Shown in pieces: positions 10,101 to 22,849 of a stretch of DNA of 64,000 nucleotides. Position 1 is the first letter of the stretch; the number at the start of each line of letters is the position of its first letter. Below the pieces are notes generated by a model, which saw only the letters and a program-made list of their open reading frames with translations, was not told the DNA's origin and ran no database searches. Source of the DNA: Crambe crambe (Eukaryota > Porifera > Demospongiae > Poecilosclerida > Crambeidae). The DNA lies in the NCBI GenBank assembly GCA_963924555.1, contig OZ004594.1, positions 2,325,563-2,389,562 on the forward strand, read 5' to 3'. Both the position numbers and the translations under genes were made by a program.

Positions 10101-12911
10101 ATAGAAATTATTGAAGCCATCATGAATGCCTACAATGCTTTCAAAAATTTCCCCAAAAATCCCCAAGATCTCATCAATGCTCTTAACAAAATTGGGCCAA
10201 ATGGTTTGGAGTTGCCTACATCACTTGAGTGGGACGAGATGCATATCCACATGTCTGCCATCTTAAAGAAGTCCCCAGATAATATTGATGAAGCAAGTGA
10301 GGTTGCTGATGAATTTGAAATTCTTGTCCTCCGAGGAAAAGCCCTTATCGATACACAAAATGAGATTCAAGCAATTTTGAGTGAACTTGCTGCAGCTTAT
10401 GCAAACAAACGAGTGCATGATGAACAACGAAACCGTCTTTCGAAAATGGGCAAAAAATTTGCTGATCCTGGCGATCTTGACATGGAGGTTGTTGACTTGA
10501 TTGGGCTTAGTGGCCAGCTAATTTTCTTTCAACGTAAAATGCTTGCAATCATGGCTTCGACGGTGGTCATCCAGGCTCGTGCACTCCAGTATGAGTACCT
10601 CCAAACACCAGCCCCTCCGAAATCTTTCTCTTTCTCCAGCCTGCAGGTGAGCATCCTTATTCAAAAGACAACAATTAATCATGGTCTTGAAAAGGCCATG
10701 CCAGCCCCAGAGAAGCAATCTGATCCCCTGGTCTATGTGATTCGTGGTGTTCCGCCTGATCTTCTAACCAATAACTATTACTCCTTCCAAATCTTGCTCA
10801 GCAAGCAGGAATTTCATGATTACAATTATGTACGTGTTGAGAAAATTGATGTCGAAATTGGTGGCATTTCTTTCACAGAAAGTGGTAAGTACTATGTCGA
10901 GTTACTGTTCGATGGTAAACCATTTAAGGATCGTGATTTTGATGGGGAGCCAATAACCTTTCGCACGGTACCACGCCAGTACTCTCGCCTCCACTATATC
11001 GAGAACAGCAGCCATTACAAAGACACAACCTGTCAAGCTGCTGAGAAGCTGAAGCCTATAGAATCTCATGATTTCTTGTCAACCACTGGTGTGAAAATTG
11101 CAGACAATCCATTCGATGGGAAAATTTCAAATATCACTCCATTTTCTACCTGGAAGATCTCATTGCCAAAAGTTGATTTCAATCGAGGGATCAAGTTTTC
11201 TGGTGGCGGTGTCACAGTGCGGCTGATTTTCCACGTATATGCACAGCTAAAGGCGACGACCACAACAGCATCTGAGAGGGCAGTGAAAGCTTTTTACTTG
11301 CGAACACGTGACATAGTGGTGCCCCCCCACATTCGTAACCTCTTCTCTAATGTACCATCGGCAGAAAGCATAACCAAGGAGAGGGTTCTCGGTGACATGA
11401 AAAACCAGTCGATCTGTAATGACTGGGATGCTGTCTTTTCAATAACTGCAAAACAAGTTAATAAGAACCTAGCAGACCAGTATGAGAATCGAAAAGCAGA
11501 CAAGAAGTACTTCTATCGTACTGAAAGAGTTGAACATGTAACCGAGTCTACTGAAATGTTAAAACAGAAGACAGTTTTCCAGTTTGAGTTTGGGGCTGTG
11601 AAGCTCCAATTCCAGACCAACAACGATAAGTATGCAAAAGTTTGGTTTCCCATCAAGTCTGGTTTCGTTGAAGGTTGGGTCAAGTATGAAGAGTATCCTT
11701 GGAAGAAAAATCCAGAGAAATGTTTTACTGTGAAGGAATCAGATGGCTACTCTATTACAGCTAGCATTCCTTTGAAGAATCTCCCGGGTGATGTTGATTC
11801 TCACATGAAAATCTGCCTCAGCTTAAGTGATGGTCACTACTATAAATTCACTCCTCTGAATAAAAATATCGATGCTGCACTCGACTACTATTTTACTGAA
11901 TGTTTGCCTAAGGACTACTATGTTTATACCCTTGGGACACTGGACAAAGAAGTGAAAACATTGCTATGTCTTACCCCTAAACATTTCTTGTTTCATGTCC
12001 ATCACTGTCCAGACAGTCACCGTGATATCTTGCATCTCTTCATTACCACTACTGGAACGTGGGATCCTCAAAGAGAGACGGGTCTCTCAACTCAAGAGCC
12101 ACTCCCATCTGATAGAGAGTGTTCGATTATCATCAATTCCAAAGTCTTCTTCAGGGATGTCATTGGAAAAAGCTTTGGAGGAGCTGGTAACCTAGGACTG
12201 CAGTTGAACGGTGTGGAGCCTAATGATAATGAAAATCATAGCAAGGCTTGGTCAGCATCTGCAACTGCTGGATCTGCCAGTGGCCCTTTTGGTGATAAAT
12301 GTATAGATACAGGCCATATCTATAACTCCGTAAGTAGGACCACCACCTATTACGAGGATTACATTCGTGCACGAGATCGCAATGTCACAGTTTCAATCAA
12401 AGGCATGAAATTCATGTGTGCTGGTACGAATTATGATGTGAGTGTGTCTTTTAGCGATGGAGGTGTGGAACGCCTCTTTGATTATGGATACAGATTTAAA
12501 ACGGTCGGCCCATATCTTCCTGGTGAATGGTCCGAGATAAATTACGAGGAACATAAATTTAAAGTCACTATAACAATGAATGCTAATCTTCATTTTTTAA
12601 TTGAGGGAACTGGGCAGAATCAGGAGCTGAAACTCCGTTCGGTTGAGAATATCGATACCATTATAGATGGAGATGTCATACCAGAGTCTGGTGCATGTTC
12701 AAGGCATAATGATCACCATATCCAGGATATGTACCTCAAAACACTGAGAAGCACGCTAAAACCTAAGCTTGAGACTCTATTCAAGCAAGAGTTTCCTGCC
12801 ATCTCTCTTTTTGCTCTCAAAAATATTCTTTTTCCAGCCGAAAATTTCATCAATTTAAAGGAGGCATATGTGCCTGGAGATTTTGTTGTATTTGGAAAAC
12901 TTTCAAAATAA
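7153..12911 (+). CDS. Giant MACPF-like protein, 1,707 aa, two exons, copy A
   Basis: Exon 1 is 7,153-7,779 and exon 2 is 8,415-12,911, joined in phase 0 across a 635-bp intron (CAA|GTGAGT ... CTCTAG|GTG), giving 1,707 residues. Residues 186-212 contain the hallmark of the MACPF pore-forming fold, F-x-x-x-[FY]-G-[ST]-H-[FY] (FYDTFGSHF, 189-197), then a Gly at 204, and a Gly-rich turn GYIAGAGN near 253-260. Residues about 614-735 are a long charged coiled coil, 737-763 a hydrophobic/small-residue segment (IEIALNLFKVGFVPSGAADA), and 764-937 more helices; the rest to the end looks beta-rich. No signal peptide is evident at the first Met, so export is unclear. MACPF proteins form membrane pores in immunity, venom or development; the exact role here is unknown. 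The gene has a TATA promoter, and its unit is duplicated. Confidence 0.6.
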
Positions 12912-13718
12912 GATGCTTAAAAATGTAAAGTAGCTAGCTATGCTGCTATGAATTATAAACTGTAATGCTGTTAGCTAGAACCTTATAATTATGTAGAACA
13001 ATAATGCTACCGTTAATGCTGCCTATTATTTTTTTACTTTTTGCTGATTATTATTTTTGCTTATTATTTTTGCTGCTTATCATTTTTGAAAGCTTCCTTG
13101 TTTAAAATGCAGAATGGCTTGCCTATAGACAATTCTTGTGGACAGTCACACCACCATGAATGCAGAGTTGGATACACTAAGTTGAAGGTGGCATGCACAC
13201 TCAGTTTTGTGTTCTAATTTGTGCTACATCAAATCTGTTAAACATCTGGGGCTATGGCATATGTCTCCTGGTCACTACTGCTTAAAATGCCTAAAATTTC
13301 ACCCATTATTCTATTCCTTGATTAAAAATAATAATAATAAAAATTAAAAAAACATTTTCCCATCACAATACAACTAGCTACTTGGTGATGCAAAAAACAC
13401 TTCACTCAAATGAAGCCATAGGCAATATCAAAGGTCTGTGGTCAGTTAAGATCAGTGAAATCTTGTATCATACCCATATTTGGGGAGGTGTAGACTCCTT
13501 TCTTTTGAAACCAAAAAACCAAAGATCAAGTTGATGGGGGGTATAGCATCATGGAGGTATGGACAGATCTCCCCAATACAAAAATTCTCTTTTTGACATT
13601 CATATAGGGAAGGTAAATTGGATGACTGTCAGCATTTATCAAAAAATTGCACCTATATAGTATGAGCTAGCTAGCTAGCTTAGGTAGTTACACAAAAGTC
13701 ATGGAAAAAACATTTTAG
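12912..13718. other. 3' flank and spacer between MACPF-like and deaminase-like genes, unit A
   Basis: AT-rich sequence with TTATTATTTTTGCTGC repeats near 13,040-13,090 (one 18-bp unit fewer than in unit B) and a G6 run near 13,535 where unit B has 27 Gs. No coding sequence is supported. Confidence 0.6.
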
Positions 13719-14565
13719 CTGAGGAAACGAGAGCTTGAAGAAGCATTGCCTGAAACTGCCATGATGTGTGCACTATGTGATAGCACTTTCCTAGTTCTGA
13801 TGAGGCAAGTATGAGTGATGAGGATGAGACCACTGACAAAGATAAGAAATTCATGCAAGAAGCAAAAAGGTGCTCTAAATTGAGTCCAGATCAACAAACT
13901 AAGGTTAGCCATTGGCCATAATGTCATACAATTTCTGGGGGGTTAAACACCACTGACAAAAGGGTGCATCATAGTTATATATAGATGAGCATAACGTGTT
14001 ATGCATGTGCACATGAACCTTCTGTAGCTATTTTTAACCTTGATTAGATATCTAAATTAAATTTTTATAGGTAGGTGTTGTCATAGTCAAAGATGGTGAA
14101 ATTATAGAAGGATGTAACAGAATGCCCACTGGCTGTGCCTGGAAGCATAATGAAGAGGGAAAGCACTTATATGGTATAAGATATTAACCATGCAATGTAG
14201 CTCTTGTTTTGTTAGCTAGCTATATGACTAAGGAGACCACTATATTACTTTTTCTATACCCTGTTGTAGTGGTATATGGAATCAGAGCAGCGATATTTGA
14301 TGCTTACCAGAAAAAGGCTGATCTAAAAGGATCGACAGTGTACACCACACTCTATCCAAGCAACATCTGTGCTCAGTGCATTAGGGATGCTGGCATTACT
14401 GAAGTGGTTTACATCAGTGATAGCTAAGTTCCATGATGTTAAATTTGTAGAAGCTGCAAGACGAATACTAGAAGGGATCAATTGCAGGTAGCTAGCTAGC
14501 AAACTTAAAAAACCATCCTCATGTTATATAATTATACTTGCAGGCCATACAATGTAAAAGAATGA
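13719..14565 (+). pseudogene. Deaminase-like gene lacking the DED exon, damaged, unit A
   Basis: Four exon remnants align with exons 3-6 of the gene at 30,685: 13,719-13,903 (AEET... linker, frame broken after FLVLMRQV), 14,071-14,173 (VGVVIVKDG ... NRMPTGC), 14,270-14,487 (VYGIRAAIFDAY ... TTLYPSNICAQC) and 14,544-14,565 (PYNVKE, TGA). Exon 5 carries a 4-bp insertion (218 against 214 bases) that puts TAA after VVYISDS. Exon 4 is 30 bases shorter than in the intact copies. There is no DED or basic exon upstream. Splice signals are kept. The insertion is shared with unit B, so inactivation predates the duplication. Confidence 0.8.
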
Positions 14566-14689
14566 CTGTCTGGTGAATCATGTCTCTGGTCCATGTTGCT
14601 GTACTATGCCCGTCCTCCTTCGTATTTTCATACTGCTGGGTGACCTTACTCTTCTTCGACATAAAATATTTGAAAAAATAATATTCATG

Positions 14690-14800
14690 GTTCGCGCGAG
14701 ACCACACGTGATGGAAGGGGGGATTTTTGAGACCACACGAAGGCTTTGTTTACGCGCTCAAACGCAGGAGAGCTAGCTATTCTACTCTATTCTACTCACT
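14690..14800 (+). promoter_or_regulatory. Orphan copy of the DED-deaminase gene's 5' flank, unit A
   Basis: TTCATGGTTCGCGCGAGACC through GGAGAGCTAGCTATTCTACT matches 30,539-30,680, the bases directly before the ATG at 30,685. In unit A the first exon is missing and the sequence continues into Helitron-type DNA. This marks the duplication junction. Confidence 0.75.
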
Positions 14801-14983
14801 TACTAGGGAAATGCAAGCATTGTGGGGCGAGCATAATGAGAGTGCTGGCGCACGCCACAAAAATAATTACAATACAAAAGTGAAATGTTTGCTGGATATA
14901 CAGAGTAAAGATTGATCCCCTACCCTTGTTCTGAGCCCTACATCTTTTTTTCATTTCATGGAAATGTTTTTGTGCTATGCACA

Positions 14984-16247
14984 TCAAAGATAAGTGATTT
15001 TCTTTCTCAAGAGAACCAGGCAGGTTAATCTAAGGGTGAAAACAGGTGTTACTTCTGATGGGAATCTTGCACACTTCAAACAGATTGGGGGTTGGGAATG
15101 CACCACTTCTTGTTGCAATGGATTCTGTTCTTCATGAGAGTCATTTAGGGTCACAGTACAGTCGCCATCTTTCGGGTAATTGAGCAACGATGTCAGCATC
15201 AATGCTGATATTGCATTGTCGTCCACCAACCACTGAAGTGTACCGAGCAACACTGACCTTCTCACTCTGAAGTCACCATGGGATTGATTTGACCTTTCCA
15301 TTCTGACAATCATTACATCAAGTATATTGGGATTTTTGTGGTAGGCTGTTGGCAAATGATGAGACCTCCTGAGGTAAGTTGACAACATGGCCACTGTATC
15401 TGTAGTGTCCTTGAGTTAGGTGATAAAGAGTCATGATGGGCAACACTGCAGATACCAGCATTTCCTCTACCTGGGTAAGACCCTATAAAAATGAACATAC
15501 CATTAATGCTCTGAAACTTTGATCCTATGTTGAGATAATCCTCACCTGTAGTTGATTGAACTGTGCCAGGATCCATGTTATTGGCAGAGGAATAGAGCTT
15601 AGAGATGTGTTTGTCCTTACTACAGCGTGCACACTCGGTACTGTTTGAAGCAAGTTTTAGTCCGGGGAATTGTTCCAAACAAGTTGAGCATCTGGTACAG
15701 TCTATAGCAGCAACGTCGGAATGAAACTTCAACATCCTAGCTTTTACTGCTGGTTGGGAGTCTGTGATGATTGTTGATGGGTAGTAGGTCTTTGGTGCAT
15801 AGCACTATACTCCCTCATCCTTTGCAGTCTTGCCTCTCGATCATCAGTTGCCTCAAAAGACAACCTTCGATTTTGATTGGCTCTCAGACTTTCCACCCTG
15901 GCCTCCCTCTCATCAGCTATCTCAGGTTTGGTGCTGATTTTCTGGCCTCCCTCTTATCAGCTGTCTCAGATATAACCTTTGGCGCTGAAGTCTCTAATCT
16001 TGCTCATCAGCAACCTCTTACTTTGATAGGCTCCAAAGCCATCTAGCCTAACCTCCCTATCTTCGGTTTTTTCTGAAGATAATCTTCTTCGACTTCGATA
16101 GTCCCTCAAACTGGCCTGTCTTTGTTCAGTTGTTTGAGCAGCACGCTTTGCTCGATTCCGAATCCTTCGCTTTCTAAGACGTTCTTCCGTCTGCTCAACA
16201 GTTTCGGAGGCATGTTGAACTCTCTCTCTTTCTCTTCTACGCTTCAA
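14984..16247 (-). pseudogene. Helitron-type transposase N-terminal region, frameshifted, unit B
   Basis: Reading leftwards from 16,247: an Arg/Glu-rich N-terminus, then MLKFHSDVAAIDCTRCSTCL with the Cys-rich pattern CxxC...FPGL...ECARCSKDKHISKLYSSANNMDPG, typical of the DUF6570-type domain before animal Helitron helicase-like proteins. A frame change near 15,390 leads to LDVMIVRMERSNQSHGDFRV and the RRSVLLGTLQWL block of the same domain. Rep and helicase motifs are absent and frames are broken, so this is a relic. Helitrons are known to carry gene fragments, which may explain the mosaic gene pieces in the unit. Confidence 0.6.
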
Positions 16248-16250
16248 TTT

Positions 16251-16428
16251 TTCTTTAGACTATAGCTAGTCACAATCAAGGAATCTGATTGGTCCATTTG
16301 GTGAATTCTATTCACTTAGAATCACGCCTTATGGCACTTAGAATCACGCCTTATAGCACTTAGAATTCACTTGCCCTAGGTAAACCCGGTAAAGATGGTC
16401 ATTCCAATTGGTCCAATTCTAGCAACGC
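16251..16428. repeat. Dispersed ~175-bp repeat, left member, unit B
   Basis: Unit B counterpart of 433-610, identical by eye, with its direct-repeat partner at 19,363-19,540. Confidence 0.75.
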
Positions 16429-16519
16429 ATCGCGGTGGCCACGGTTATTGTTTCTAGGTGCGCTCTGATTCATGTTTGTTGCATTTAAAAACCATGGTTA
16501 TTGTTTCCAAGTGCGTGTT

Positions 16520-19166
16520 CAGTCGCGTAGCCACCCGACCGGAAGTGACATTGAAATAATACATTTCCTTTTTCAAAGCAATTTTTAATTCCGCGAATTT
16601 ATCAATAATGTTAGCTACATGAAAAATTATACACAGGCCGCAAAAAAACGGTTAGCTACAAGAGCAGCTACAAAAATAACAAGGAAGAATTGTTCTATCC
16701 CATCGTTCTTGAAATGTTCATTCGTTTCCTTGTACAAAGTAATTAACCACGTTGTAAAGTAAGCAGGTAGGTCTGTAGACTTTTGGCACAAATCATTCCG
16801 CAAGCAAGACAGTATTAGTCACCCCCCTCACTAAGTAGCTTAATGATAGATGCACCAAATATCCAAAAACTGTAACTGCAAAAGTATTATACAAGTAGTT
16901 ATGCGTGCTTCATTTATTGAATAATAATAGAATATTAAAACCAAAATTAGTCATGTCCAAAGTTCATCCTTGCCACCCTCAACATCCTGATGGTCCATGT
17001 TCTCTTTGTAAACAAGAGTGAAACTATTACTCCCATCCATCTTCATGGAATTATAGAGAAACTCCTTCAGTTAGAGAGGCAAGTTGTATCTGTAAGCTAT
17101 ATGAAAGGAATATAAAGAAATGTATATCACTGCATCATTCCAGTGCATCACGATGTAAACAATATATTATGGGCCCAAGCAGGCACTACAAGGGCTTATT
17201 GAGTCGCGAAGCGACGAGAGGGCATGCAACTTCCAATGCTCTGTATATAGACGGCGTAATGTAAAATATTACTATAAATAGCTTAGGTTCCGTCTGCATA
17301 TGTCCGGATACTGCAGTAAACTGTGGTTAAATATAGTAACAATTTACATTTTGCCGTCTATACTAGTTGCATGCCCTCTCGCCACTTTGCGGCTCGATAC
17401 GCCCTTGCCGGTACCCAGATCCCCAAACCACTAGCTTCATTTCTCTACTCATGGTGACATTGAAACATCAAGAGACGATACTAGGACAATACATGCATTA
17501 ACTGTTATAACACTCACCTTTCAATCATAAACCATAAGCCATGATCACAATCTTGATGATTTACTTCAACAAGTGAACTCTGTGGGGGCACAAAGGGAGA
17601 TAGATAATAGTACGTGAAAGAAGAGGCAGGGGTTCACCCTTGGGATTTCAGTAAATTAACTAAATGACATAGTTACAGCAAGCCTTCTATTCCATTTATA
17701 GTACTATGCTTAGTTAGATGAGCATGGCTGAGTCCCCCAAGGCTAAGAGACATTACAAAGAATAGATAGATCAAATTTCCGGGAATAGGTACCAGCTCTG
17801 AAGGTCCTTAGAGCACATATTGATAGGTGATGTAATGTCCATTGACAATACATACAATATATAGTCATTGTTAATATCATACAGTCCATCCAAAAGGTGA
17901 GGTCAGGCAAAAGTGGGCATGGTTAGGCCAAAAATTTTCCACACACAAGTGTGCAGATATGCTGCCCCCTCCCCCATATTTCTCAACCTTCATCCCCCGG
18001 TATAATGAAACCCTGATAGGTACTAGAGATTCATGGTCTTTGAGATCGTCTTGTATCTTTTCAAGAATTACAAAAGACACCCCCATCCCCTTAGTGTTTT
18101 GGTTAGGCATGTGATGAGATCTGTGCCAATGATCTTACTGTGTGACAGTCGAGGATAGAATTTATTTATTCATGTTTTAGTCAAAGTTTACCTTGATGCT
18201 CTACAATGAAAATTTCTGCCTTTCAAACTTTTTCAAAAGTAGAAAGTGTGAATAAAGTTTGATTTCTACCCTCAACTATCACATGTACAGAAATGCCAAA
18301 AAAAAAAGGCATTGAGCAAGCATCTCTTCTTATTTCTGACTCGCTTGCATCTTTTATTGCTTCTTTCATAAATAGATCATAAGTATTGGTAACTTAAATC
18401 ACCCCTTAAACCACATGCCTACAAATCCTTTGAGAGTCGGACATTCACCGAAAGACAAAAGGACAAAGAAAGTGAAATAGTGGGTGGTTTGCATTAGAGA
18501 GTACATCACAGATAGAAATCTACTCATAGCTAAACAATAAAAGGTATATGCAAGTGGAACCCAAGAACAGGTGAGCACCATATAGAATCCTTGTTGAATG
18601 ACATGTACAACAGAGATGCAAGTGTAAAAAAGCAGTGTTCTCCCCAGTATATCTTAAGAATAAGGGCCCACAATGCCTTCAAGTACATCTTCCCATTGAT
18701 GTGGTCAATAGAATGCTGATTAACTACAAATACGTGACGGAATGACTTCATTCGAACACTGATCACTTGGCACAAATCATTCCGCAACGTGCACTCAACC
18801 TTTTTTTGTCCAAATACTCTAGAATATACTCTGAACTTACCTTTCGTTGAATCTTGAAACTGCAAAATACTTCTGCTGAATGTTAGCGGCAAAAGTCGTA
18901 GCTCGAGGCAGCTTGCTAAATTGGTAAGGAGCAAGGTCAGCTGCCTGTTTCTCTTCGTGGCGCTAGTCTTACATCGAAAAGTTGGTAAATCGGTAAAATA
19001 CTTTCATTTAGCAAAATAATTGTGTAAGAAACTTCTCATTCCATCACCGCTACACGCTGTTAAGAAACTATAAAACTGACCACCTCGGCCTTACAAAATT
19101 TGGCCATTTTGGCCCATGACGTCACTTCCGGTCTGCAATAGAATTTGCACGGTGGCTACGCGACTG
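16520..19166. mobile_element. Non-autonomous DNA transposon, unit B
   Basis: Copy of the 702-3,348 element with the same 16-bp inverted ends and the same nested MITE. Shared insertion sites show that both transpositions predate the segmental duplication. Confidence 0.75.
17188..17410. mobile_element. Nested MITE, unit B
   Basis: Counterpart of 1,370-1,592, with the same inverted ends around an AT-rich core. Confidence 0.7.
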
Positions 19167-19198
19167 TGTTGAGGTAAGTTAAACAACTCCAGTGATTG

Positions 19199-19376
19199 GC
19201 TATAGTCTAAATAAGTTAGACACCTCGACCAACGGGATCTACGGTCTGTTTAGAAACCTTCGGGCCCTTAGTAGCGCCCTCGCTGCGCTCGGGACGCTAC
19301 AGCCCAGGGCTCTCAGGTTTCTAAATAGACCGTAGATACCTTGGTCTCGTTGTCTAACTATTATTTAGACTATAGC
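19199..19376. mobile_element. MITE with long inverted ends, unit B
   Basis: Counterpart of 3,381-3,558, identical by eye. Family member of 39,963-40,118. Confidence 0.8.
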
Positions 19377-19540
19377 TAGCTAGTCACAATCAAGTAATTT
19401 CATTGGTCCATTTGGTGAATTCTATTCACTTAGAATCACACCTTGTGGCACTTAGAATCACGCCTTATAGCACTTAGAATTCACTTGCCCTAGGTAAACC
19501 TGGTAAAGATGGTCATTCCAATTGGTCCAATTCTAGCAAC
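19363..19540. repeat. Dispersed ~175-bp repeat, right member, unit B
   Basis: Unit B counterpart of 3,545-3,722. Confidence 0.75.
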
Positions 19541-19544
19541 GCTT

Positions 19545-20110
19545 TCACAAAACGAAGTTTGTGGAAGCTGCTAAAAGGATCTTGGAAGGAATCAAGTGCA
19601 GGTATATATAATTATTGAGTTACTATACTATACACATGTACATTATTAGAGCATATATATAGCTATAATTATTGCAATGCTATAACTACTGCAGGTTGTA
19701 TAATGTACAAGACTAGCAGATTGTCAAATGGAATTGCTGTTTAAAATACAGGTCTTCCTCTCGCCTTCATCCTATTCATAATCTTGAGTTATGTTCTGTG
19801 AAACTGTATCACGTCACTGTCTATTGAGTAGCTAACTCTTTGGCTTTATTCCATGAACGATGTTATTTTCTCTAATACTGCAGTACTATAATACTGTTTT
19901 TTATTTGTTTTTTTTTCTTCTGAAGTGTATAGCCACCTAATTGAATAGCCAGTTGATTTTTAAAAAAAGTTTGTACAGCTCTATGTTCTATAATCGCATA
20001 AATCTATAACTATAGCTAGTTTCAGTTGTCTTGCATGACTCTATAGGTATAAAATGAAGTTTGAACCAAAAGCATTATAATAGTACTTATATGCAATACA
20101 AATACTGAAA
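19545..20110 (+). pseudogene. Broken-off 3' end of a DED-deaminase gene, unit B
   Basis: Counterpart of 3,727-4,292: tail of exon 5, last exon and 3' flank, with nothing deaminase-like before it. Confidence 0.8.
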
Positions 20111-21227
20111 GCGAAGTTTGTGGAAGCTGCTAAAAGGATCTTGGAAGGAATCATTGATAAAGCGAAGGAAGAAATTCAGAAAAAGGCAATACAAAGTATT
20201 CAAGGAGAGCTTTGCAGAGTAAAGTTAGTTGATCTTATTATAGCTAGCTATTATTAGGTATTTTATCTATAACATGATGCTGCTAAGAAGTATGAGAAAC
20301 CACCAAAACAACTGCCTTCAGGACACATAGAGAGTATTCATGTATCAGCAAGAACACGCAAGCCTATGGAGGTTAAAGATCAAAAACGATTTCAATCAAC
20401 TTCCCGATTAGCTCCTCTCACACATGCAAACTTGGAAAGACATGATGCAAAGTATGAAAGAGGCCCAGAAATGGAACTGCGACAGTTTGCTTGTCCAGAT
20501 TGAAAACATTCTTGGTGGCGTACTGTTCTGACAACCAAACCAGTCTCAAGGTGTAGAAGTCAAAAAGCCAAGTGTGGAAACTGCAGGTATGATGCATTAC
20601 CGACGGAGAAGGAATTTGGTATAGGCCGATTCGTATGTCCCAATGTGGATTGTGAACGTGTATTTTTCGGGTACTGTGAAGCATCAGAGGCACTTCAGTC
20701 CAGGAAATGTGGAGCCTTTGTCAAAGCACACATTCATCCCCAGTGGAAGAAAAAAAGGGAAAGTATTTCAGAATCCCCAACTCAAGTAGGAGTAGCTAGG
20801 GCTGTCGAGAGATTTCTATCCAGCTCCACCAGATCCCCGTGGATTCCCTAAACAGCCTAAAGTAAAACCAATGCCATGGCGCATTATATTCAATGCTAGC
20901 AATAAATACAGACCAGAAGGAGGAACTCTATCTACTTGTATCACTCAAGCTGACTTTGAAGAGGAGTCTGTTCTTGTTGACTATGATAGCGATGATGATG
21001 AAAAAGAACCAAAATTATGCAGATTCGAATGTGACTGTGACAATATGTATACTGGCAATTGCCGGATGAATGAAGATAGTGCTCCATGTTACAAGTGTGG
21101 TCAGTTTAACCGACCCATGGGTAGAGCCCCACATGGAACTGGACAAAGAAGAAATCCGTATTTCAAACACTCTTGTAATAGGTGTCATGGTAGAGGACAC
21201 TGTCCTAACGTAAAAAAGAATAAATGA
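20111..21227 (+). pseudogene. SHFL: Shiftless (SHFL)-like gene, damaged, unit B
   Basis: Same exon-like blocks and same two lesions as in unit A: TGA at 20,501-20,503 in place of a zinc-ribbon Cys codon, and the one-base frame change near 20,820. No additional lesion separates the copies by eye. That fits either recent duplication of a dead gene, or a functional transcript that avoids both sites. Small introns could do this in principle, but I see no splice-site pair that cleanly removes the TGA while keeping the ribbon. Confidence 0.65.
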
Positions 21228-21908
21228 ATTTTGTATAAGACTCTCCATAAGATTCAGTCCCATTTTGATGTCTTCATCATTTGGACAGATTTAAAGTTGA
21301 TGGGTAGAATGTTTCTTTTTTAAGGAGTGTCATATTAAGGCTATAAGCTAGTCTGTAGCTCAGGCAGTAGGCTAGACTTAGTACATGCATAGCTATTTGG
21401 TTCCAGACTGAACACTGGAGTTCATCTTTGCTGAGTTGGCCATAATCTTTTGTCAAGCAATTTCCCCAGTTGGTGGGGTCAAAGGTCAGTATTCAATTTC
21501 AGAACCAAGAGACCCAGGATTTTATGGCTCAGGAGGACTATAAAGACATCCCTTGGATATCTGATCTTGTAACAAATGAAGGGTGTGTAGCTTTGTGATA
21601 ACACGATAGCTAGCTCACTATGTGCATATCTAGCCACCTATTTTGGTGCAAAGGCTGTCAGGATGAGAAATGTATATTTTGTTCATTGCATCTCTGAAGT
21701 GAGGGTTGTGCAACAGGCGCTGAATATAATATGTGTGGATAGTTCGCAATGTCCAAATCAACTCCCTTCTGGTGTTTTGTGGGAGGGATAGACAGGCCTC
21801 AGGCCTGTAGCCAGCAGGCCTTGAGCTCCTCCCCACTTTGATGGAATATATAGCTTAGTCAGATTTTATCACTTGCACTTATTAGTTTGCTGAATTGAGC
21901 ATTGAAAA
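21228..21908. other. Spacer, unit B
   Basis: Counterpart of 5,410-6,090. Nothing coding is supported. Confidence 0.5.
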
Positions 21909-21910
21909 TA

Positions 21911-21975
21911 TCGCGAGCCAGCCCACTTATTTTTTTCGCGGGGCGGTTGAAAAAAATAAGTGGGCTGGTTCGCGA
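21911..21975. repeat. Foldback hairpin, unit B
   Basis: Counterpart of 6,093-6,157; same stem of about 27 bp. Confidence 0.8.
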
Positions 21976-22047
21976 GACTAGGGATGTATATACACGTACA
22001 CTGGGTGGTTACAGAGCTAGAGAAGATCAAACCCCCCCCCCCTTTGC

Positions 22048-22059
22048 TGCGCATGCGCA
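22048..22059. promoter_or_regulatory. NRF1-type palindrome, unit B
   Basis: TGCGCATGCGCA, as in unit A, next to a poly-C run two bases shorter than in unit A. Confidence 0.4.
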
Positions 22060-22119
22060 GTGGGGCAATTAATAAGACTAGGTCACCATGGTAACACAGA
22101 ACCAATTAACGAGCGGAGG

Positions 22120-22562
22120 GCTGGCCGCCGCTAGACTTAGATGGTAGCACCCAACGGAACCACTCATAGCAATTAAGTCAGTAACAGAGCACCCAACGGA
22201 ACCATATCAGCAATTAGGATGGTAGTTAGGTCACTAGCTAGTAGCAATTTGGTCGTCACGGAAGACTAATCAGCAATTAGGATGGTAGCTAGTCACTAGT
22301 ACATAATAGCAATTTGGTCCTCTGGCAATTTGGGTCACCACTAGCTAAGTTCCTCTGGTTCCGCAATTAGGATGGTAGCTTGGTCACCACTGTTCCTACT
22401 AGCAATTTGGTCGTCACCACTATTAAAGTTCTCTGGTTCCTCATAGCAATTAGGATGGTAGCTATAGGGTCACCACTAGCTAAGTTCCTCTGGTTCCTCA
22501 TATAGTAGTTCCTCATACCAATTAGGACGGTAGCTCTAAGTCCCGCTCTGGTTCCTCAGTCA
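22120..22562. repeat. Degenerate minisatellite upstream of MACPF-like gene, unit B
   Basis: Same repeat phrases as 6,300-6,760 but about 15 bp shorter overall, which explains the change of offset from 15,818 to 15,803. Confidence 0.8.
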
Positions 22563-22598
22563 TAGTAGCTACGCGGCGTGCATGCGTGCACATAATAG

Positions 22599-22606
22599 TA
22601 TAAAAG
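22599..22606 (+). promoter_or_regulatory. TATA box (TATAAAAG), unit B
   Basis: Same position relative to the start codon at 22,956 as in unit A (357 bp). Confidence 0.6.
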
Positions 22607-22768
22607 AGCTGTTCCTTCAGTTAGCTGCTTTGTCGTGGTTCTGGACTATCAGAATAGTCCTTTGGTTCTGGGCTGTCAGTGTTTTCCGTGTGTAAGCAAC
22701 TGTGCTGCTACTTAAAAATTATCTGCCTGGCAATCAATTTCAGCCTCTCTCTTTCTCATTCTGTTCAA

Positions 22769-22849
22769 GTGAGTGCATGCTATAGCTGCTGTCAAACTCT
22801 CATCATCAAGCCCAGCTAATAATTCCCATTATAATAATTATGTTTGTAG
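22769..22849 (+). other. Probable 5'-UTR intron, unit B
   Basis: GTGAGT donor and TTTGTAG acceptor as in unit A, 81 bp. Confidence 0.55.

Larger units (their letters stand above)
1..14800. repeat. Tandem segmental duplication, unit A (left end outside window)
   Basis: Base 1 onward reappears at base 15,819 onward with almost no change. The repeat continues through the transposons, the SHFL-like gene, the MACPF-like gene and the damaged deaminase-like gene, and ends near 14,800 in the shared string CTATTCTACTCAC. After that point unit A runs into Helitron-type sequence, while unit B runs into the start codon of the DED-deaminase gene at 30,685. Offsets change from 15,818 to 15,803 across a promoter minisatellite and to 15,855 at the right, so small indels separate the copies. 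Confidence 0.95.
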
